Source of the DNA: Phaeodactylibacter luteus | GTDB lineage: Bacteria; Bacteroidota; Bacteroidia; Chitinophagales; Saprospiraceae | NCBI RefSeq assembly: GCF_007993045.1 | Contig: NZ_VOOR01000026.1 | Location: 18,031 to 82,030 of the forward strand | Length of the DNA: 64,000 nt | Direction: 5' to 3' | In this document: in pieces, positions 52,654 through 61,572 of the stretch | Numbering within the stretch: position 1 is the first letter of the stretch | Layout of the letters: each line of letters opens with the position of its first letter | Translations under genes and position numbers: made by a program | The notes under the pieces: generated by a model | Told to the model about the DNA's origin: nothing | The model's input: the letters and a program-made list of their open reading frames with translations, nothing else | Database searches by the model: none

Positions 52654-54060
52654 ATGAAAGTAGAACAAATTTATACCGGATGTCTGGCAGAAGCCGCATA
52701 CTATATCGAAAGCAAAGGCGAAGCCGTGATCATCGACCCCCTGCGCGAAACCGACCCTTACATTCAGCGCGCTGAATCGGACGGGGCGCGGATCAAGTAC
52801 GTGCTGGAGACCCACTTCCACGCCGATTTCGTATCGGGCCACCTCGACTTGGCGAACAAGACTGGGGCCACTATCGTTTTTGGCCCTACAGCCAAGCCCA
52901 ACTTTGATGCCCACATCGCCACAGATGGGGAGGTACTGAAAGTAGGGGATGTGACCATCAAGGTGCTGCACACTCCCGGCCACACTATGGAGTCTTCCAC
53001 GTTCCTGCTCTACAACGAAGAGGGCCAAGAGTACGCCATCTTCACGGGCGATACCTTGTTCCTTGGCGATGTCGGCCGCCCCGACTTGGCTGTGAAGACG
53101 GACTTGACGCGCGAAGACCTGGCCGGCCACCTTTACGACAGCCTTCATGGCAAGATCATGCCTTTGTCCGATGATGTCATTGTATACCCTGGCCACGGTG
53201 CGGGCTCTGCCTGCGGCAAGAAGATGAGCTCTGAGACTTGGGGCTACCTGGGCGACCAGAAAAAGACCAACTATGCCCTGCAGCCCATGTCCCGCGAGGA
53301 GTTTGTCAAGGAAGTGACAGATGGCCTGGTGGCCCCTCCGCAGTACTTCCCCAAGAACGCCGTCATGAACAAGATGGGCTATGCTTCCATCGACGACGTG
53401 CTGGCCAAGGGCCTCAATGGGCTCAGCGTGCGCGCTTTCAAAGCGGCTTGGGCAGAAGAGGAAGCGTTGGTCATTGATACCCGTCATCAGGACGACTTTG
53501 CGAAAGGGTTCATCCCTGGCACCATTTTCATTGGCATAGACGACAACTTCGCGATGTGGGTAGGCGCACTCATTACCGACCTGCAGCAGCCTATCTTGAT
53601 TGTGGCTGATGAGGGGCGCGAGAAAGAGGTGGTCACCCGCCTGGCCCGCGTTGGCTACGACAATCCTATCGGTTTCCTCAAAGGCGGTTTTGAAGCCTGG
53701 GCAGAAGCCGGGGAAGATGTGGACCGCATGGAAGAGATCTCTGCGGAAAGCCTGGCCTCCAAATACGAAGCGGAAGGCGTGAATATCCTGGATGTTCGCA
53801 AATCCAGCGAATACAACGCACAGCATGTCATTGGCGCACAAAACTTCCCGCTCGACTTTATCAATCAGAACATGAGCGAGGTGAGCCGAGACAAGCGCTA
53901 CTTCCTGCACTGTGCAGGCGGTTACCGCTCTATGATCGCTGCGTCCATCCTGAAGTCGCGCGGCTATAACAACTTGGTCAACATCCAAGGCGGCTTCAAA
54001 GCGGTGGTGGAGACGGCCCTGCCGATGACGGAGTTCGAAGAGCAGATTACAGAGCTCTAG
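52654..54060 (+). CDS. MBL-fold/rhodanese fusion, persulfide dioxygenase-like
   Basis: 468 residues. Metallo-beta-lactamase domain (about 1-240) with ETHFHADFVSGH (His54, His56, Asp58), LHTPGHTMES, FTGDTLFLGDVGRPDL and YPGHGAGSACG, the pattern of ETHE1/Blh/CstB-type iron persulfide dioxygenases. Two rhodanese domains follow: the first (about 265-355) lacks the catalytic Cys (IVADEGREKE), the second (about 370-465) has it in FLHCAGGYRS. Architecture is as in CstB-like enzymes, which oxidise glutathione or low-molecular-weight persulfides and transfer sulfur. No CstR-type regulator is visible. The TAG stop codon lies in the first bases of a family B element. Confidence 0.93.
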   Translation: MKVEQIYTGCLAEAAYYIESKGEAVIIDPLRETDPYIQRAESDGARIKYVLETHFHADFVSGHLDLANKTGATIVFGPTAKPNFDAHIATDGEVLKVGDVTIKVLHTPGHTMESSTFLLYNEEGQEYAIFTGDTLFLGDVGRPDLAVKTDLTREDLAGHLYDSLHGKIMPLSDDVIVYPGHGAGSACGKKMSSETWGYLGDQKKTNYALQPMSREEFVKEVTDGLVAPPQYFPKNAVMNKMGYASIDDVLAKGLNGLSVRAFKAAWAEEEALVIDTRHQDDFAKGFIPGTIFIGIDDNFAMWVGALITDLQQPILIVADEGREKEVVTRLARVGYDNPIGFLKGGFEAWAEAGEDVDRMEEISAESLASKYEAEGVNILDVRKSSEYNAQHVIGAQNFPLDFINQNMSEVSRDKRYFLHCAGGYRSMIAASILKSRGYNNLVNIQGGFKAVVETALPMTEFEEQITEL

Positions 54061-54225
54061 TGCCTCAAGGCATAAACCCTTGCCACCCCAAGTTTCGTTC
54101 TTTTCCGCCTACTCTTCGTTAAAGAACCGCTCCTTTAGCTCGGGCTAAAGTCGCGAACCTTCGCCTTGATTAGCCGGCAAATAACATCAACTTAAGTATC
54201 AGAGATTTATGACTTAAGGCACTAG
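54057..54225 (+). repeat. Family B MITE-like element, copy 3 (on a stop codon)
   Basis: 169 bp starting CTAGTGCCTCAAG. The TAG of its first CTAG (54058-54060) is the stop codon of the MBL-rhodanese gene; the second CTAG (54222-54225) would supply the same stop if the element were absent. Confidence 0.85.
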
Positions 54226-54274
54226 GGTTTTGGAATTAGCATAGTATTGTTCGATTTTCACTGTATGATGAAGC

Positions 54275-54304
54275 AAGGGCGCCCTGTTCAAACGGGGCGC
54301 CCTT
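54275..54304 (+). terminator. Hairpin, probable terminator for the MBL-rhodanese gene
   Basis: AAGGGCGCCC pairs with GGGCGCCCTT around TGTTCAAACG. The following T-run is poor (CTGCTTG). Insertion of repeat B moved it 169 bp away from the stop codon. Confidence 0.5.
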
Positions 54305-54315
54305 CTGCTTGTTAG

Positions 54316-54474
54316 AGCGTGTTTGGACTTTAGCAACCGGTCTGTCCCGCTAAGCTAGCGGGACACTTTTTCGCTTATACTTCGCCCCGAAACTTTGGCT
54401 AAGCTCCGGTTTTCGGGCCTCTGCTAATCAAAAAGGGCTATTTTTCGACTAGAAGACCAAAACCCCAACACGCT
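54316..54474. repeat. Palindromic element with AGCGTGTT ends
   Basis: AGCGTGTTTGG at the left is the inverse of CCAACACGCT at the right (159 bp apart in total). Inside is a perfect hairpin GTCCCGCTA/TAGCGGGAC (54344-54364) and CGAAAACCGGAG-like partners. Single copy here; MITE-like. Confidence 0.5.
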
Positions 54475-54613
54475 TTTAGTGCGCTTGGGCTGGGGCTGGC
54501 CGCTTGGGGCTTTTGCTACAAAAACGATCAGGGCAGGAGGAAAAGCCTGCCTTGCAGTGAGCCAAATGATTGGTGGTTTGTTTATCTTTACGCCGCAATT
54601 AAATTGGTAAACT

Positions 54614-55432
54614 ATGGAGAATTTCCTCGCTTTTTTTGAAACCATGCCCGCTTGGCAAAAGTTAGCCTGGGTCTTTGCCTGCCTTTCCATCAGCTGGCTT
54701 TTGGAAGGGGCCGCCCCTCTCGTCAGCTTGAATTACAAAAAGTGGAAACACGCTAGTGTCAACTTGGTCTTCCTTTCGACCTCCCTTGTCATCAACCTCC
54801 TTTTTACTTTCGCCACTGCAGGAGTGTTCATTTGGGCAGCACAGGCCGAATTTGGGCTGCTCTACTGGATCAGCCTGCCTGTTTGGGCTGAGCTCCTGCT
54901 GGCAGTCATGTTGCTGGACTTTCTGGCACAGTACGTTGCTCATTATCTGCTGCACAAGGTGAAGTGGATGTGGAAATTCCACCTGGTCCACCACAGCGAC
55001 ACCAAAGTGGACGCTACGACGGGCACCCGCCACCACCCCGGCGATTATGTGATACGGGAGGTGTTCGCCCTGGCCGGTGTGGTCTTGTTCGGCATCCCCC
55101 TGGCCTATTACCTGTTTTATCGTATCGCTACGATACTGTTCACTTACCTTACGCATGCGAATATCACTGTGCCCCAATGGCTGGACAAGCCCTTGAGCTT
55201 GCTGTTTATCACGCCCAATATGCACAAGTTCCATCATCATTTTGAGCGCCCTTGGACAGACTCCAACTTTGGCAATATCTTTTCCCTTTGGGACCGTGCT
55301 TTTGGCACATTTGTTTATGACGACCCCCGCAAGGTCCGCTATGGGGTGGATGTGCTAGAGGACAGCTTGGACGAAAACCTGGCTTATCAGTTCAAAGTGC
55401 CCTTTGACAAAAGGGTGAAAACGGATTACTGA
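54614..55432 (+). CDS. Sterol desaturase/fatty acid hydroxylase-superfamily membrane enzyme
   Basis: 272 residues with about four membrane helices. The di-iron histidine clusters are all visible: HYLLHKVKW, FHLVHHSD, TGTRHHPGD, and NMHKFHHHFERPWTDSNFGNIFSLWDR, the latter being the superfamily's C-terminal signature. Reactions in the family are hydroxylation or desaturation of lipids, carotenoids or sterols; the substrate cannot be read. First of three closely spaced plus-strand genes (52 bp to the aldo/keto reductase). Confidence 0.92.
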   Translation: MENFLAFFETMPAWQKLAWVFACLSISWLLEGAAPLVSLNYKKWKHASVNLVFLSTSLVINLLFTFATAGVFIWAAQAEFGLLYWISLPVWAELLLAVMLLDFLAQYVAHYLLHKVKWMWKFHLVHHSDTKVDATTGTRHHPGDYVIREVFALAGVVLFGIPLAYYLFYRIATILFTYLTHANITVPQWLDKPLSLLFITPNMHKFHHHFERPWTDSNFGNIFSLWDRAFGTFVYDDPRKVRYGVDVLEDSLDENLAYQFKVPFDKRVKTDY

Positions 55433-55484
55433 CAGGGCATTGCGGATGCCAAACAAAGCCGGCCCCCAAGCGGTTAATGGAAGT

Positions 55485-56438
55485 ATGAAAACATTACCAT
55501 TCACCAATCAAGACCAGATGCCGGCCATTGGGCTGGGCACTTGGAAGTCTAAGCCGGGGGAAGTCCGCGATGCGGTTTACACGGCCATCGAAGCCGGCTA
55601 CCGGCATATCGACTGCGCTCCTATTTATGGGAATGAAAAAGAAGTGGGGGAGGGGATCAGCAAGGCTATAGCTGATGGCCATGCCAAGCGCGAAGAGCTT
55701 TGGGTCACCTCCAAGCTTTGGAATTCTGCCCACCGCCGGAATGCTGTTTTGCCGGCTTTGCAGCAGACCCTCGCCGATTTGGGGCTGGAATACCTTGATC
55801 TTTACCTGATCCACTGGCCCGTTGCCCACAAAGACGGCGTGGTCAATCCTGCTAGCGGTAACGATTTTCTCAGCTTGGAGCAGCTGCCCATCTCAGAAAC
55901 CTGGGAAGGTATGGAGGAGGCTGCCGGGCAGGGGCTTGCCCGCCACATTGGGGTATCCAATTTCCACTTGGGCCGGGTACAGGAGCTGGTCAATGGCAGC
56001 CGCATACCACCTGAAATGAACCAAGTGGAGCTCCACCCATTCCTGCCGCAGCAGCAATTGCTGGAGGGCTGCAGAAAGCTGGGCGTCCATCTGACGGCTT
56101 ATTCCCCTTTGGGCTCTGGCGACCGGGCTACGGGCATGAAAGCGGCCGATGAGCCTTCCCTGCTCAGCCATACGCTGGTCAAAGAGATAGCCGAAATGCG
56201 GGGGGCGACGCCCGGGCAGGTGCTTATCCAATGGGCGGTACAGCGTGGCACTGCCGTTATCCCTAAGTCGGTCAACCCAGGGCGGATAAGGGAGAACCTC
56301 GCTGCTGCACAGGTGGGGCTGCAGCCTGAGGATGTAAAGCTCCTGGATCAGATCGGGCAGGCGTACCGTTTCATAGACGGGACGTTCTGGACGCGCGAAG
56401 GCAGCCCCTATACCTTGAAGGATCTTTGGGGCGAGTAG
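55485..56438 (+). CDS. Aldo/keto reductase
   Basis: 317 residues from ATG 55485 (frame open to 55440). NADPH-dependent carbonyl reductase of the (beta/alpha)8 AKR family. Tetrad residues: Asp in HIDCAPIYGNEKEVG, Tyr in the same motif, Lys in VTSKLWN and His in YLIHWPVAH. The signatures GVSNFHLGRVQEL and IPKSVNPGRIREN (NADPH phosphate site) are also present. Length typical. Lies between the hydroxylase and the secreted unknown; likely one operon. Substrate unknown. Confidence 0.94.
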   Translation: MKTLPFTNQDQMPAIGLGTWKSKPGEVRDAVYTAIEAGYRHIDCAPIYGNEKEVGEGISKAIADGHAKREELWVTSKLWNSAHRRNAVLPALQQTLADLGLEYLDLYLIHWPVAHKDGVVNPASGNDFLSLEQLPISETWEGMEEAAGQGLARHIGVSNFHLGRVQELVNGSRIPPEMNQVELHPFLPQQQLLEGCRKLGVHLTAYSPLGSGDRATGMKAADEPSLLSHTLVKEIAEMRGATPGQVLIQWAVQRGTAVIPKSVNPGRIRENLAAAQVGLQPEDVKLLDQIGQAYRFIDGTFWTREGSPYTLKDLWGE

Positions 56439-56489
56439 CCGGATTTTGTTATTTTGCCAGTATCCTAAACCACCAATCCAATTGAAGTA

Positions 56490-57731
56490 ATGAGGTACGC
56501 ATACGCACTCCTGTTCTTTTTGCTGTCCTTTATGGCGGCCGGGGCTCAGCCCGTAGAGCTGACTATTGCCAAGGAACGTTTGGCGAGCGAAGGGCTCAAG
56601 GCGGTTATGGTCAGCAATCAGTACGGTGTACTGCGCTATTTCGCTTTCGCCAAATCGTTGGAGCGGGACTCCAATTTTACCTTCAGCGTCCGCAGGCGGA
56701 TCGGGGAACAGCTGGCCCTGACTTTCGTCAATGAGGTGGAGGATGGAGGGTACTACAGCTTCCGCAATACGACCTATGCTAATCTGCAAGACGGAGCGGT
56801 CATTGGGCAGCCATCGCCCTTTATGACAGATGCAACGACCTATCGGCCAGTGGAAGTCAACATAGCAGGCGTAGAGGGCGTGGAGGAGTTTACCATGTTC
56901 GGCCCGCAAGGGCGGCGCCCAGAGTACAGGGTCAATAAGGGCATACTGCGGATTAGGGGCTTTCAAGCCGACTCTACGGGTTTGTTCATGGCGATGCGCT
57001 TCCCTGGCGAGCAGCGTTTCCGCCACTTCGTGAGCAATATGACCGCCGACAATCAGTTCAGCCTCTCTACAGAAGGGCTGGGGGAGGCGGTACTCAGGGG
57101 GCGTATGGGCCTGCCGGCCAAAGCCGAATGGAAGGGTACAATACGGGGCTGGAAAAATGGGCAGCCATTTTACCTCTACAACAGTGCTCAACAATCTCGA
57201 GGCGCCACCGATACGGTGGATTATCTGTTGCCGGGCGGCGTGAACTTCGATTCCATTACTTATTTTCTGGCTGGGCTGGAAGATGCCGGTATGGCTTTTT
57301 ATGGCTCAGCTGCGGCTAACCTGCCTTCGCACATTGATGGGTTCCCGTTCGAGCCTGGTTTTGAGTCTGTGGAAAGCAAGGGGTTCCGTTTTTCCACGGC
57401 TGCAGAAAAAGGCGGCTTTTTCGCCATTTCCTACTACTATAGTATGGGCGAGGGCAAGCCTCTTCCCTCTTGGCATATCTGGGGGGAGCTGCCCAAAGAA
57501 GGGGACGTGGATTTTATACTGCCTGACCTCCCCGTGGAGCTCTATGAAATGCTCCCTGAGCTGGAGGAGGTGGCCCGGCCTATTGCGGTCGACAAAAACA
57601 GCTTCCGGCTTTCGCGCGAACCGTCCGGCTATCAGTTTGGCTTGGCCCCTGCTGCTTTGGAAGACTTGGCTTTCCGCCTGCACAATGGCCTTCAGGCCCG
57701 CCGGAGCCTCAAAATGCTTGTAGAGCAATAA
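56490..57731 (+). CDS. Exported protein of unknown function
   Basis: 413 residues, signal peptide MRYAYALLFFLLSFMAAGA|QP. Strand-rich throughout, with aromatic-Gly stretches (YYSFRNTTYANL, KGGFFAISYYYSMGEGKPLPSWHIWGE). A C-terminal segment reads FRLSREPSGYQFGLAPAALEDLAFRLHNGLQARR. No T9SS sorting domain and no lipobox. I do not recognise the family; a periplasmic or outer-membrane-associated role is all that can be said. It follows the aldo/keto reductase by 51 bp. Confidence 0.7.
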   Translation: MRYAYALLFFLLSFMAAGAQPVELTIAKERLASEGLKAVMVSNQYGVLRYFAFAKSLERDSNFTFSVRRRIGEQLALTFVNEVEDGGYYSFRNTTYANLQDGAVIGQPSPFMTDATTYRPVEVNIAGVEGVEEFTMFGPQGRRPEYRVNKGILRIRGFQADSTGLFMAMRFPGEQRFRHFVSNMTADNQFSLSTEGLGEAVLRGRMGLPAKAEWKGTIRGWKNGQPFYLYNSAQQSRGATDTVDYLLPGGVNFDSITYFLAGLEDAGMAFYGSAAANLPSHIDGFPFEPGFESVESKGFRFSTAAEKGGFFAISYYYSMGEGKPLPSWHIWGELPKEGDVDFILPDLPVELYEMLPELEEVARPIAVDKNSFRLSREPSGYQFGLAPAALEDLAFRLHNGLQARRSLKMLVEQ

Positions 57732-58106
57732 GGGCGTAAACCAAAATGCCGCAGGCGTTCATCCTTTTCGGGCTCTAGTGCCTCAAGCCATAAATCCTTG
57801 CCACCCCAAGTTTCATTCTTTTCCGCCAACTCTTCGTTAAAGAACCGCTCCTTTAGCTCGGGCTAAAGTCGCGAACCTTCGCCTTGATTTGCCGGAAAAC
57901 AACTTCAACTTAAGTATCAGAGATTTATGGCTTAAGGCACTAGCCTGGCATTGGCCTAGCGCTGCGAAGGGGTGGCAAGCCCGTCAGGGCCGAGCGGACA
58001 GCGAGCCCCGTAGCATAGCGGCACCTGCCCTCAGGCAGGGGCAGGCCCCTATCCCGCGAAGCAAGCTGGGCAGTCCAAAGAAAAAACGAGAATCTGGTTG
58101 GCGCCC
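57732..58106 (+). repeat. Dispersed repeat family A, copy 8, containing a family B insertion
   Basis: Begins GGGCGTAAACCAAAATG (57732) directly after the preceding stop codon and ends GGTTGGCGCCC (58106). Removing 57775-57939 rejoins TTTTCGGGCT-CTAG-CCTGGCATTGGCCTAG, which aligns with intact copy 5. Spacer 58107-58288 shows no further feature. Confidence 0.75.
57775..57943 (+). repeat. Family B MITE-like element, copy 4 (inserted in repeat A)
   Basis: 169 bp with CTAG borders and the same orientation as the other copies. It interrupts family A about 180 bp before the family core CTAG used by copies 2 and 5. Confidence 0.85.
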
Positions 58107-58288
58107 GGACAATAACCGCTCTCCTCGGCAGTAAAGCTGCGCCCCCGAGCTCTACTGTTTTGCCCGGCATTTGCTGTTGCTGTGCGCTCGTCTAGAAGGT
58201 TTTGGCAACGGCCTGCTCAACTACTTTGCAGGTCAAGGTGTTACCTTGGGTCGAACATTGCCCTGCAAAAGGCAGCAAACAACCTTTT

Positions 58289-61156
58289 ATGCCAACATCC
58301 GATACTACTGTGAATACGCCCGTTTTCCGCGAAGTGCCTAGCGACCCCATTGGGGTAAAAGTGGCCACCTTGCGCAACGGCCTAACCGTTTACCTGTCGG
58401 TAAATGACAATGAGCCAAGGGTTTATACCAATATTGTAGTCCGGTCAGGCTCTAAGCAAGACCCTGCTGATGCAACTGGGCTGGCCCACTACATGGAGCA
58501 TATGCTCTTCAAGGGCACTAGCCGCATTGGTGCCCTCGATTGGGAGCAGGAGTCGGTATACCTCGAAAAAATTGCCGACCTGTACGAGGCGCACCGGCAA
58601 ACTCAGGAAGCGGAAGAGCGCAGCCGCATCTATGCGGAAATCGACCGCCTATCCAATGAGGCGGCCCGCCTTGTGGCCCCCAATGAGTACGACCTGCTTG
58701 CGGGCGCTATCGGCGCCAAGCATACCAACGCCTATACCTGGGTAGATCAGACCGTTTATGTCAATGATGTGCCGGCCAATGAACTGGAGCGGTGGATGAA
58801 GCTGGAGTCCGAGCGCTTCCGGATGATGGCCTTGCGCTTGTTCCACACCGAGCTGGAAACGGTATACGAGGAGTTCAACATTGGCCAGGACCAGGATGCC
58901 CGCAAAGTGAACCGGGCCATCAGGGAGGTGCTGTTCCCCACTCACCCTTACGGCACGCAGACGACCATAGGCACTGCCAGCCATTTGCGCAACCCTTCGC
59001 AACGGAAAATACAAGAATACTTCCGCACTTATTATGTGCCCAATAATATGGCGCTGATCCTTTCCGGAGATTTTGACCCCGAAGAGGTCATGGCCTTGGC
59101 CGAGCGCTATTTCGGCAGTTTTGAGCCTGCAGCCCTCCCTCCGTTCTCTTTTGATGCTCAGCCTCAGCCCGAGGCTCCGGTATACCGGGAAGTGTACGGG
59201 CAGGAAGCCGCTTTTGTAGACATTGCCTGGCGCTTGGAAGGGGCTGCTACTGACGACCCCATGATGCTCACCCTCGTGCAGAGCCTGCTGAGCAACTACC
59301 AAGCTGGCCTGATGGACCTCAACCTCAATCAGCGGCAGCAGGTCTTGGATGCGAGCGCATGGGCTTGGTATTATCAAGACTTTTCCGTGCTGGGCCTGGC
59401 TGCCCGCCCGCGCGAAGGGCAAAGCATGGAAGCGGTAGAACAGCTGCTGCTGGGAGAGGTCGAGCGGCTGAAGAAGGGCGAATTCGACGCTTGGATGATA
59501 GAAGCTGCTGTCAAAGACCTGCGCCTGCGGGAAGTCAAGAGCTTTGAGCAGAACCGGGGGCGGGTGGATATGATGTCGCAGGCCTTCATCCTGGGCATAG
59601 ACTGGGCCCGTATGACCAACCGCTACGACTGGTGGGCAGCGGTTTCCAAGGAAGACATCATGGCGTTTGCCCGTGAGCGCTTGGGCGCCAACCGGGTGGT
59701 GGTTTATAAAAAAGAGGGCGAAGACCCTAATGTGCTCAAAGTAGAAAAGCCGGCCATCACTTCTGTGGAATTGCAGCGCGGGCAGCTTTCAGCGTATGCC
59801 CAAGAATTCCTCTCAGCAGAGCCCGAGCCGATCGCCCCGGTCTTTGCCGATTTCCCCGCCCATATCCATCGGCAGGAGCTGCAGCCCGGGCTTGAGCTGG
59901 CTTGTGTACGGAATACAGAAAACGAGCTTTTCCGCCTTGATTACGTTTATGAAATCAATAAGCAGTGCGACCCCCGTTTGGCCATGGCCTTGGGCTATTT
60001 GCCCTACCTTGGCACTTCCCGCTACAGCGCAGCGGAGCTGCAGCGGCAGTTCTTCCGACTGGGCTTGTCTTTTGACGTGCACGTCAATGATGACTATACT
60101 TATCTGACGGTGAGCGGGCTGAGCGAATCTATGGAGGAAGGGATGCACCTGATGGAGCATGTCCTGATGGACGTACAGCCCGACGAATCAGCCCTGCAAA
60201 ATATGATAGGGGATATTCTGAAGCGCCGGGCGGACGCCAAACAGAACCGCAATTTCGTATTGCGGCGCGCGCTGGGCAGCTATGCCCGTTATGGGGCCGA
60301 CTCTCCCTTTCAGAACCGCGTACCTGAAGCTCAGCTGAGGCAGCTGCAGGCCGATGAGCTCATCAGCCTGCTGAAATCCTTGCAGGGCTATAAGCATACC
60401 GTACACTATTACGGGCCCGAGGCAGCAGAGCAGGTGGCCAAGTGGGTGGGGCAGATCCATCATAGGGCTTCAGCCTTGAAGGAGGTACCCCGAGCGCGGT
60501 CCTTCAAGCAGCTGCCGACTCTTCAAAATGAAGTGCTCTTTGTAGACTTCCCCATTGTACAGGCTGATGTGATGCTCATTTCTCGTGGCACCCCGCGTTT
60601 TGACCTTGGGGAGTTTCAGCTGAGCGAGTGGTACAACGAATATTTCGGCTACGGCCTGTCTTCGGTGGTCTTTCAAGAGATCCGGGAATCCCGTGCGCTG
60701 GCTTACTCTGCTTTTGCCTACTACAGCTCTCCCGACCGGGCCGATCAGGCGCATTACCTGCAAGCCTACCTTGGCACACAGCCCGATAAGCTGGTCGAAG
60801 CCATACCTGCCCTCAGCGGTATACTGAAGGATATGCCGGTGGTGCCGGGGCAGGCAGAGCACGCTCGGCTGTCCATCCTCCGCCGTATCGAGAGCGAGCG
60901 CATCACCAAAGGGCGGTACTTTTGGGAAGCCTTGTCTGCTCAGCGGCTTGGGCTGGAAGAAGACCCTCGGTCTGGGCTATATCAGCGGCTGTCGGCCGCC
61001 GCACTGCCCGACTTGGAAGCGTTTCATGCCGCCCATGTTGCGGGCCGGTCGTTCAGATACGCTGTTTTGGGCAGCAAAGAGCGGATGCCAATGGCCGAGC
61101 TCGCCAAGATCGGCCCTGTGCACGAGCTCAGCCTGGACGAAGTATTTGGGTATTGA
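58289..61156 (+). CDS. M16-family (pitrilysin/insulinase) zinc metallopeptidase, two-module
   Basis: 955 residues from ATG 58289 (frame open to 58202). First M16 module carries the inverted zinc motif HxxEH in LAHYMEHMLFKGT (about residues 68-72), with the downstream metal-ligand Glu in ELETVYEEF. The next M16 unit follows (PYGTQTTIGTASHLRNPS...YYVPNNMALILSGDFDPEEV). The second half repeats the fold without the zinc motif (LGYLPYLGTSRYSAAELQRQFFRLG and GYGLSSVVFQEIRESRALAYSAFAYY), as in one-chain M16 peptidases. No signal peptide, so it may be cytoplasmic, unlike E. coli pitrilysin. Likely degrades oligopeptides or presequence-like peptides. Monocistronic. Confidence 0.92.
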   Translation: MPTSDTTVNTPVFREVPSDPIGVKVATLRNGLTVYLSVNDNEPRVYTNIVVRSGSKQDPADATGLAHYMEHMLFKGTSRIGALDWEQESVYLEKIADLYEAHRQTQEAEERSRIYAEIDRLSNEAARLVAPNEYDLLAGAIGAKHTNAYTWVDQTVYVNDVPANELERWMKLESERFRMMALRLFHTELETVYEEFNIGQDQDARKVNRAIREVLFPTHPYGTQTTIGTASHLRNPSQRKIQEYFRTYYVPNNMALILSGDFDPEEVMALAERYFGSFEPAALPPFSFDAQPQPEAPVYREVYGQEAAFVDIAWRLEGAATDDPMMLTLVQSLLSNYQAGLMDLNLNQRQQVLDASAWAWYYQDFSVLGLAARPREGQSMEAVEQLLLGEVERLKKGEFDAWMIEAAVKDLRLREVKSFEQNRGRVDMMSQAFILGIDWARMTNRYDWWAAVSKEDIMAFARERLGANRVVVYKKEGEDPNVLKVEKPAITSVELQRGQLSAYAQEFLSAEPEPIAPVFADFPAHIHRQELQPGLELACVRNTENELFRLDYVYEINKQCDPRLAMALGYLPYLGTSRYSAAELQRQFFRLGLSFDVHVNDDYTYLTVSGLSESMEEGMHLMEHVLMDVQPDESALQNMIGDILKRRADAKQNRNFVLRRALGSYARYGADSPFQNRVPEAQLRQLQADELISLLKSLQGYKHTVHYYGPEAAEQVAKWVGQIHHRASALKEVPRARSFKQLPTLQNEVLFVDFPIVQADVMLISRGTPRFDLGEFQLSEWYNEYFGYGLSSVVFQEIRESRALAYSAFAYYSSPDRADQAHYLQAYLGTQPDKLVEAIPALSGILKDMPVVPGQAEHARLSILRRIESERITKGRYFWEALSAQRLGLEEDPRSGLYQRLSAAALPDLEAFHAAHVAGRSFRYAVLGSKERMPMAELAKIGPVHELSLDEVFGY

Positions 61157-61261
61157 GGCGGGCAATCTTTTGCTCGTGCTTCGCCTCGAAAACCCTCATT
61201 TGACTCAGGCTCAACGCTGTTTCCCGGGTTTTTTATAACTCCAAAAATGGCTGGGGCCGTT

Positions 61262-61572
61262 ACCGGGTTGCCTTTTTGGGGGCCTGCCCCTGCCGAGAGG
61301 CAGGCGCCGCTATGCTACGGGGCTCGCTGTCCGCTCGGCCCCTCGCCCTTCAGGCGTCGGGTCTGGCCTTCGGCCCCCCCTGCGCAGCGCTAGTGCCTTA
61401 AGCCATAAATCCTTGACACCCCAAGTTTCGTACTTTTCCGCCTACTCTTCGTTAAAGAACCGCTCCTTTAGCTCGGGCTAAAGTCGCGAACCTTCGCCTT
61501 GATTAGCCGGAAAATAACTTCAACTTAAGTATCAGAGATTTATGACTTAAGGCACTAGGCCGGCGCCAAGGG
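61262..61572 (-). repeat. Dispersed repeat family A, copy 9, interrupted by family B
   Basis: Reverse-orientation core GGCGCCGCTATGCTACGGGGCTCGC...CGCAGCGCTAG ends at 61393; after the B element the sequence resumes CTAGGCCGGCGCC, matching GCGCTAGGCC of intact reverse copies. The unit is split at the same core CTAG as copy 7. The remainder to 61781 has no recognisable feature. Confidence 0.65.
61390..61558 (+). repeat. Family B MITE-like element, copy 5 (inserted in repeat A)
   Basis: 169 bp, borders CTAG, plus orientation although the host repeat A is reversed here. Confidence 0.85.

Noticed and set aside
52615..53988. Long antisense reading frame (457 codons) opposite the MBL-rhodanese gene
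   Set aside because: It is an open frame caused by GC-rich codon bias; the sense strand encodes a fully recognisable enzyme with all motifs.
55893..57194. 433-codon antisense frame across the aldo/keto reductase and the next gene
   Set aside because: Spans two good sense genes and their spacer; composition (Pro/His/Arg-rich) is not protein-like.
28830..61558. Family B copies as a CRISPR array or tandem repeat
   Set aside because: Copies are kilobases apart, each a palindrome in its own CTAG, with no spacers or cas genes.
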